Below are positions 56,670-64,000 of a stretch of DNA of 64,000 nt, piece after piece. Source of the DNA: Plumapathes pennacea (lineage: Eukaryota; Cnidaria; Anthozoa; Antipatharia; Myriopathidae); contig OZ038462.1 in the NCBI GenBank assembly GCA_964036295.1, positions 37,857,680 through 37,921,679 on the forward strand. The letters run 5' to 3'. Every line of letters begins with the position of its first letter. The first letter of the stretch is position 1. A program made the translations under genes and the position numbers. Below the pieces are notes generated by a model, which was not told the origin of the DNA, searched no databases, and was given only the letters and a program-made list of their open reading frames with translations.

Positions 56670-58519
56670 GTTCTCACGCATCACATAAAAATAGCAGCAT
56701 AACAATGTAGTTCATAAAGCTTCTGGAATAACGCCTTGAGGTGATTCCATTGAAAATGAAGTTGCGGTGACTGTTTTAAAACTTTGCATAACAATTACTG
56801 ACCAATTATGGTACATGAAAGAAATAAGATAAAAAATGGGGTTAGGGTGCTTGTTCCCGCTATCAAAACTGAGTGCTCCAGGGGATACGAGTTGAATATT
56901 TGTTTGTTTATGTGGATTTGTTGTGCGCCGCAGAACTTAAACGATTTAAATTCTGTCAGCGCTTGTTGCGCGAGTCCTGGCTACAAAACCTGAGTGCTCC
57001 AGGGATGCGAGCCGTACAAAACTCGCATCCTTCCTGGCAGCTGTATTTAATAAACGTGAAGCTGGTCCACTATCGCGCGCGGAACATCCAGGAAATTCGC
57101 ATCAAATCAAATTCGCTATAAATCGCTATAAATGTAGCATCTTGTTATGCGTTGAGTGACAAGAAACTGAGGCATAATAACTATCTGGAAAATCTGAATA
57201 ATCATAACTTTGATGCATATTTAAATTTTCCTACTGCCTTTTGTCAAACTGTGAAACAGGATTTCTATTTGTTTGACAAGATTTATATCAGTTCGGAGGC
57301 GGGACTAGTTATATGCGTATTACATATTGACGCTGAGACGTGCAGTGAATTAGTGCACAAAAAGGCGTCTTCTTTAACAAGAACTTGATCCATAAAAAAG
57401 AGTCACGAAAAGGTATAACATCATTTGCTTCTCAATTTTTGGCTATCATAAATGTCTATCATTCCTCCAGTTTCTGGCCTACAGCTCTTGGCTATAATAT
57501 GGTTCAACAGCCAAGCTCTTCTTCTTCTTCCAGTAAAACTCACCTCCTTATTACTTCTTTCTTGTGCACATCTCTGAGACCCGATCCGACTTTTGCTGGA
57601 ATCTCTCTGTAAGAGGGGTCGAAGTAAGGAAATCGGTTCATGTACTTTAGCTGCCGTCGGCCGACGTATCGACGTATCGACGGTCGACAGACTGTCAATG
57701 GCGAAACCGACCGACAATCGGTTGGCAGTCGGCAGGAAATGCCTAAGAAGGACCGTACTATTATCGCAATTAATATTATTAGGCGATACTATTGTATGAG
57801 ACAATTATTACTAATAGAAGTTTGGTACTTCTGCTTTGCTGCTTGTATTGAGTTATGGCTTGAAATATTTGTAACATGCTTTGACCTTACATTTCACTGA
57901 TTGGTTAAAGACTTGCAAACGTACATCGTTTGGGAACCCGCTTGAAGCGTCCAGCGGACAGCCAGCCATTAAATTCACATCTCTGTCAGTGTTGTTTAGG
58001 GTTTAATTTCTGTGTTAAAGGCATTATGAAAAAATATATCGCACTGATAGTCCGTGGATTCACTTCCAAGTGGCCCTGTACGCAAATCCAATGTTTTTGT
58101 TAACATCTGAAAACCGAACAATTAACTCGCTTGGCGGTCGACAGTCGACAGCTTTTGGAGAGGAAACTGTGGCTTGATTCCGAAATGTTTTCGATTTCTG
58201 CCTGGTCTTCCTCTCCCTCACAGAGCTTTCAGGCGGCTCGCCCAAGCTTTTGGAGAGGAAACTTTAGCGTATTTATTCCGAAATGTGAACGAAATGTTTT
58301 CGAATTTCTCGGCCTGGTTTTATTCACCGCGGAAACATTTGAAAAACTGTGGCCGCGGTTACGCAGTTACGCTTGCGCAGTAGTCCGTAGGAGTGACGCT
58401 TTTATTATCCCAAAACATCCACTTCTTGCTGAAGTGAACGCGCTCAAATATCGGACCCTGCTGAGAATTTTGGCACCTTCAATGTTAGATACAGGAGGAG
58501 GGCGAAAGAGTGAAGCTCG
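56670..58519. other. intergenic, repeat-derived
   Basis: 58140-58330 matches 53110-53250 (CTTTTGGAGAGGAAACT, GGCTCGCCCAAGCTTTTGG). 57650-57735 is GC-rich with inverted CGGTCGACAG/CTGTCGACCG motifs. No gene was seen. Confidence 0.45.
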
Positions 58520-59075
58520 TCATGCTAAATTTGACTTCACTTCCATACAATGTTCCTTCACAAAGATTCGTGCCGAAACACACACTTCCTCAGAACATTG
58601 CAGCATTAAGATTCTGTCGGGTCAGGTAATAACCGAAGTCGTAAAATATATATCCGAAATTATAGTATTTCGCAGTAATAGTAGCCGGTTGAAAGCCAAG
58701 GTGTTTTCTCAACTCAAAACCCCCAAACACCACTGAAAACACCAGTAGAGTTCTCAACAAAAACTTCAATCAAAATATAAATACTTTGCCCTGTAATTGA
58801 TCAAAGACCCAAACGACCATGTACGAGTTATGCTCTTGTACTTTCTGCGTGAGTCTGCCCGGAGTTTTGTCTTGTGTTCTCCTAACAAAGCTTAATTTAG
58901 CTTCGAACCATTCCCTTTGCCGCAATGAGTAAAATACATATTTCCATAAAGCTGCCTGCAATGTCCAAACATCGATCAGTTTTGAAAATTAAACTTAATC
59001 TTTCACTATGATTATATAAACCTTTGGGCCTGCGCGAGTTTACAAGTAACCATGTTGTGATCAGATAATACTATA
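58520..59075. repeat. dispersed repeat, partner of 52300-52880
   Basis: Direct-orientation copy of the 52300-52880 repeat, with a few small indels. It is noncoding. Confidence 0.8.
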
Positions 59076-60712
59076 CGCGGGCCGAGGGCTAGACCTTTGA
59101 CAAGTACCCTGGGCTTCGTTCGCGAGGTGATCTCGCAGTAATATGGTTCGCTCAAAACCACCGATTGAACGGATCTGGCCGTCACACAAAAAGAGCCACA
59201 ATCACTTCAACATATAATTTTTACAGCTATGAGCCATACTTCAAGAAACATAAGTCTAAACTAATATATCTACCCATCCTGAAATTTGCAGCTAAACAAT
59301 TCCAGAGCAAGATCCGGCCACAAAACCAACCATTTGGCCAGAACGTACACATGGGAAATAAGCCCAAATAAATCTCGCGGATTAACTAAAATAGCGATAG
59401 CTTACCCTCAACCGATATACCACCACACAAGTGATTCGCTAGCCCTCTCAATCCTGCCTCTTGTCCTTCCCGCGTAAAAAGTAATGCCCCGCAAATGTAT
59501 TTTTATTCCTAAAACAGGAACTGGATGCTATCATGCTGATATCAGGACAGCTGAGAGTTGCCTGATGTGGATGAGCCTGATTGAATCGACTATTGAAATA
59601 ATACCGCGGGACATTTTTCACTGATAATTAGCCTTGAAACAGTCTTTTGTAAGATTTTGATAACGGCTTCAGCATCTAATTTAAATTTCGGATCTAGAAA
59701 AATTGATTTTCGATTCGGCACATTGTCTGCAAACAGCTGATTCAGTCATAAAACTCGATAACGTGACATAACAGGGAAGAGCTCGCTGACTTTAACAGGC
59801 TTTGATTGAACGGACATATTATAGCTTTTTGATTGCGGTACATAGAAACCATTCATTGAATTTTTCGGCGACTACCTGCTGTAATGTTCTCAGGAAGTGC
59901 ATGTTTCGACACGAATCTTTGTGAGGAAATATTGCACGGAAGTGAAGTCGAATCAATGACATTGTTTGTGACAGGCGGAAAACTAATAAGATTTTTTTTA
60001 CTGGACGTCAAGCTCTTTCGTTAGATGCTGACTGATAATTTTCGCCACATAAGCGTGAATTCTGTTATAGAGTGAGAAAGGCACCCCAGAGAACGATTGC
60101 CGGCTAAAATTACAATTTCTAATTCAGGACAAAGTGATTTATCGGCACACCGACTGTGCTAATGGTTCTCTCATTCATACCAAGCAGACTGCACTCCACG
60201 GGCGGTGGGGACAAATTGTCCCTACCGAAAGGCCGTTGTCAAGGCGTGTGGCTCGTCATGTCTTGCTGCACCGTGTCACATGTACTTTGCAACTTTGTAT
60301 CGCAATGTTGTCGTCAGCGTTGCGACACGTTGTATGGAAAATTGCCATGTCCTTTAGGTATGACCTTTTTTGTCGCTTTTAAAGGGACAATGTCAAGGCT
60401 GTGCGCAAGTGTAGATTCAGAGCTGAAGCATACTGGGAGTCTTAAGCGAAAGTGCTCATTATTCCAAAATTGCACGAGAAATCATGTGATCACTTGTTAA
60501 TAACATACAATAATTTCCGTCAAATCTGTCAGCCATTTTGTTTCGTTTGGTTCACCTGTCTATATGCATTTTCAACATCAAAATTCTGCACTGTTAACTT
60601 TACATATCTGCACCGTTAGTTTCACATTTTTGCACTGTTTGGGTAAATTGGCATGCTCTCAGTCAATCAGAATACAGAAACTATTGTACGCATGTTATTA
60701 AGTCTGAAATAG
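59076..60712. other. intergenic, no supported gene
   Basis: An inverted fragment of the 52-kb repeat lies at 59880-59960. The other ORFs lack family features. Confidence 0.45.
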
Positions 60713-60872
60713 TACAGTCAACTCTCTCTAAGGCGGACACTAAATCTAGTCCCGAGGGTGTCCGCCTTAGAGAGAGTTCAGTTACAAAGAAACAAGTGAA
60801 AATCGGCAAAGGACCAAATCTGCATGCTGTCCGCCTTATTCAGAGGTGTCCGCTTGGAGAGAGTTGACTGTA
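60713..60872. mobile_element. MITE, Tc1/mariner-pogo type, TA-flanked
   Basis: The left end TACAGTCAACTCTCTCTAAG continues GCGGACAC. The right end read inverted is TACAGTCAACTCTCTCCAAG with CGGACAC. An internal inverted copy (GTGTCCGCCTTAGAGAGAGTT) follows the left end. TA borders both ends. Confidence 0.8.
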
Positions 60873-60889
60873 TATAGATTGTCCCTCCA

Positions 60890-61066
60890 AGGCCTGAAAT
60901 AGTGTTCAGTGGCTTTTGTCTGTTGGTATTTTGTCCAAATGTTTAGCAAAGAGGCCTGAAACAGGCCTGGAAAAGGAATTTTTATGTAGAAGTCTAAAAT
61001 AGAGTCGAAAAATCGTATTTGTTCTGAAATAGGGATAGGAATTTTCAGAACGTGGCAGAACACTCA
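60890..61066. repeat. degenerate minisatellite related to 16385-16575
   Basis: Spaced TCTGAAATAGGG-like units (GGCCTGAAACAGG, GTCTAAAATAGAGTCG, TTCTGAAATAGGGAT) followed by AACGTGGCAGAACACTC resemble the array in the USP intron. It is noncoding. Confidence 0.55.
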
Positions 61067-61074
61067 AAATTATG

Positions 61075-61345
61075 TTAACACTCGCTCCTGGAGACACGTT
61101 GTTCACATTCCTTGCATAGGTACTCTGCGATGAGAATGTTTGAAAACAATTTCGATTTCTTCAACATAAGAAGCTTCACGAGGTAGCGGTTTCAATTTAG
61201 CACCTCGCAGATACCGGGTATAAAATGGAGCGGCTCCCTTTATTTCTCATTTGAACTGTCGTGACTAGATTAAAGAGTTATCATAAAAAGCCTTAGTTAA
61301 ATAGAAGTTGACAGTCTAATGATAATTAAAATTAGCTCTTGCACG
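61075..61345. repeat. dispersed repeat, partner of 39235-39515
   Basis: Same orientation and order of motifs as 39235-39515 (CATTCCTTGCATAGGTACTC, TAAAATGGAGCGGC). Confidence 0.8.
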
Positions 61346-61524
61346 TGCACTTCCCAACATTTTTTTGTTATTCCGATTTATATATGCCCATCCCCAAACC
61401 CCTTACAAAGTTACTTCAGCCTGGCGCTTACAATCAGTATTTCAAAGGCGTACAACCATTGTTTATACAAATGAAATTTAAAGTTTTCACAAGACGTTTT
61501 TTCACCCTTTTACGACTGTTGGGC

Positions 61525-63861
61525 TATGAGCAAGTTGTGATCCCCGAGCGAAGCGAGGAAAATAATCACGACGCTAATGCAGTAGTATCGCTTTATTCGG
61601 AGACTCCAAGCTGGTCGCCATCTCGAAATTTAATGTTCGTCTGTCAGTGTGGCGTACGACCTCGTTCCCAGGCTCTTAGGCAAAAACTGTAAACCGGTGA
61701 CATGCGAGTACGAACGGAAGTGATTTTCTACAACAAGATGCAGATACAAGGCCAAGCAGTTCGACGGATGGCTGTATATTGCCCGGATATTTTGCCAGTG
61801 TATCGGAGGCAAGCTTGCTAGTCGTGAAACGAATTCACTGGCCGACCTGAACACAATTCCAGACCCCAGTATTGTGTTAAAACGCAGACACTTCCTCAGA
61901 AAGGAATAGCAAAATACAGTCGGTGGAAATCGAACAATCACCGTGGCAAATTGCACCTTTTACAATAACAGAATTGTAGTTTTCAGAATCCAAGTTTTGG
62001 CAAGATGACGACGCACAATACGATGGAAAGTGGAATTTTCCCATTGTATGAGGACTGGTCTATACAGTGTATTTTGAAATCATTGAAGACGTAAACAATA
62101 GTGTTTTGGGTTTTGTTTCCTTAGCTGGAAAGGAGCTAAAGCTATGGCTTTCAGGAACCGGTGCGTTTTGAAAAATTACATCAATTAACGTACAGTACGC
62201 GTATGCTATTTTAAAGTCGTGTTATCATTCTGGTATTTCAACAGTCACCGTATATTTTGTCGTTTGAAGTGCTCTTGCTTTTTGAAGGCTATTTAAGTAG
62301 AAAATACCCGGCCAGGGGCCACTGCTATCCAAACTAAACAATTACAGTCTATTTGTATATTATTGTCTATGGGTGGCCGAATTTGCTCGCTCAACACAAT
62401 CGGACCTCGTACTATTTAATGACCGGGTTGGCTCGCTCAGTACAATCGGGCCTTGTATTATTTAGTGACTTGATTTCTTTTTTCTGTCAAAGATTTTAAA
62501 TTCGTCAAGCGCGGTTTGAAATGTTGCTGTGTTTAAAATTGGATCCTTGCCAAAATTCACACATTTTGCGAGACTTCGAAAGCGTGTAAAAAAGCGACTC
62601 TCGCTTTGACAGTTCTAAATTTGTTACACAGGAAGAAGAGTATTAAATTTACTAGAAATACGATAATCGCAGATACCCCCTCGCTCTGCCATTGATTGGA
62701 CTTTTACTTTGGTACTGCTCAACAAGAGCAGCCTTTGTTTGACCGAAATGTTGACGCAATATTTCCTTCGAAGTCAAGTGTTACACGCAGTAGAAGGAGA
62801 AAAAGAATGGTGTGTGTTATACTTTTGCGTTGAAAAAAGTGTCTATTGCGTGAAGCCGTATGTATTTCCTGCGGTCGGCACGTCAAATTAATTCATACAG
62901 TCTGCCAAGCACAATCTCAAATTTTAATACTTAAATTTTGAAGTTAGTACGGGAAAAATGGAACACTAATTTTCCAATTTTGAATTCATAGGCAATACAA
63001 TTAAATAGGCTTCCTGTGCGATTTTTTTTTTACTCTGGACTGCATGCACGAGACTCAGGCATGCATATTTAATGAGCTCGAATTGTTTTGTATGTGAACC
63101 CGCTCAAAATAGCATGATTTCTCTCAGAATCAAAGCAAAACTTGAACGGTTTACTTCAAATTATACACAGGCTTCAGACCTAGTCATACTTCAAAGGGCT
63201 TGTGAACAATTCTCGCTGCAATCACCACGTGTCAGATTACAGCATTTGTCACAGTTTTAAGGTGGTGTTACACTGGTCGATTTGCAACAATACGACGTTG
63301 CACTAAAAATCGTTCAGGTGTAACACCCCATTGCGAACGATTTTTCGCGATGTTTGCAGTGCTGCAACGCGTTGCAAGTTTTTGAAAGCGATTCAAAACT
63401 TGCAACACCGCTGCGTGAATTTGAAGCGAATCGGCGTTGCAAATTGTCGTTGCAAATCGACCAGTGTAACACCAGCTTTAGTCTTGAAAATAGAAAAAAG
63501 ACATCTAACTAAATTATTCAAGACTCTAAGTTCCGATTGCTCTGAGCGAATACGGTAGCCGAAACTGGCGACAGAAGCGTATTAAAACAATTTCTTCGAG
63601 GGAAAATGATCAGCATGCAGATTTTAATACACTCTTGAAGTGATCGAGTTACAAGAAACTGGATAGAATATATTTGTTACGGTGATTGTTCGATTTCCAC
63701 TGACTGACCTTTGTCGCTTGTCCTTTCTGAATAAGTATCCGAGTTTAACACAAAACGGCGTCTGAAGCTCCCGATTTGCTTTCAAGCGCTGTTAATTTTC
63801 TTCGGCACGCTTCTGTTCATGATGCTGTCGGCTATTTAATAAATTTCCACTGGTTTGCCGT
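61525..63861. mobile_element. degenerate TIR element B, relative of 47955-50665
   Basis: The left end (CCCGAGCGAAGCGAGG, CGCTAATGCAGTAGTATCG, CATCTCGAAATTTAATGTTCG) mirrors the right end of element A. The internal order of blocks is the same as in A (for example GATAATCGCAGATACCCCCT, TCGAATTGTTTTGTA, GTGATTGTTCGATTTCCACTG). It lacks a long ORF. A foldback element interrupts it at 63862. Confidence 0.65.
63260..63477. mobile_element. PIF/Harbinger-like MITE with preserved empty site at 49814
   Basis: Terminal repeats AGGTGGTGTTACACTGGTCG and, inverted, AGCTGGTGTTACACTGGTCG continue into GATTTGCAAC. TTA flanks both ends (63257-63259 and 63478-63480). The paralogous element A at 49808-49822 reads ACAGTTTTAGTCTTG with a single TTA, the empty site. 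Confidence 0.92.
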
Positions 63862-64000
63862 GGTGTGGACTCTTATTTACCACGATTTACGTCATCACAT
63901 GGTCAAAATGTTGTGGACTCACGAGGCGCTTCGCCGAGTGAGTCCGCAACTAATTTTGACCATGTGATGACGTAAATCGTGGTAAATAAGAGTCCACACC
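63862..64000. mobile_element. foldback element at window end
   Basis: GGTGTGGACTCTTATTTACC, CACGATTTACGTCATCACAT and GGTCAAAAT are followed by a short centre (GAGGCGCTTCGCC) and a near-perfect reverse complement ending at base 64000. The arms are about 60 bp and the element may extend past the window. Confidence 0.85.

Overview
The window looks like nuclear DNA of an animal, most likely an anthozoan cnidarian such as a stony coral. It is AT-rich. Its genes are split by short GT-AG introns, its proteins match animal families (proprotein convertase, USP35/38, ANKRD50, ANAPC15), and it carries NB-ARC/TPR immune-type genes and many short inverted-repeat transposons. The species cannot be fixed from sequence alone. 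Exon limits were set by hand from splice signals and reading phase. In every multi-exon model each exon length and phase agrees with its neighbours.

Layout: (1) 0.1-1.4 kb, minus strand: 5' exons of a Ser/Thr protein kinase that runs off the left edge. (2) 3.5-13.3 kb, minus strand: two tandem, nearly identical three-exon furin/PC1-type proprotein convertases. (3) 15.6-21.9 kb, minus strand: a complete seven-exon USP35/USP38-type deubiquitinase with one GC-AG intron. (4) 23.4-28.5 kb, plus strand, divergent from the USP gene: a complete four-exon ANKRD50-like NTPase/ankyrin protein. (5) 30.5-32.9 kb, plus strand: four-exon ANAPC15. (6) 34.1-38.3 kb, minus strand: a HEPN (DZIP3-like)-NB-ARC-TPR gene. 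(7) 43-51.4 kb, minus strand: a second NB-ARC-TPR gene made by segmental duplication, which also copied the last ANAPC15 exon. Its HEPN exon is missing, and a Death-domain exon with the same splice phase lies upstream. (8) 51.5-64 kb: a gene-poor, repeat-rich tract with degenerate transposons, MITEs, foldback elements and duplicated repeats.

The main biological point is the pair of NB-ARC-TPR paralogues. They share almost the same ATPase and TPR exons but carry different N-terminal effector exons, HEPN in one and Death domain in the other, each joined through a phase-1 intron. That is the layout expected if sensors swap outputs by exon shuffling. The other genes (protease, deubiquitinase, ankyrin scaffold, APC/C subunit) are housekeeping or signalling loci with no clear functional link to it. 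No tRNA, rRNA, CRISPR array or bacterial-type operon was seen.
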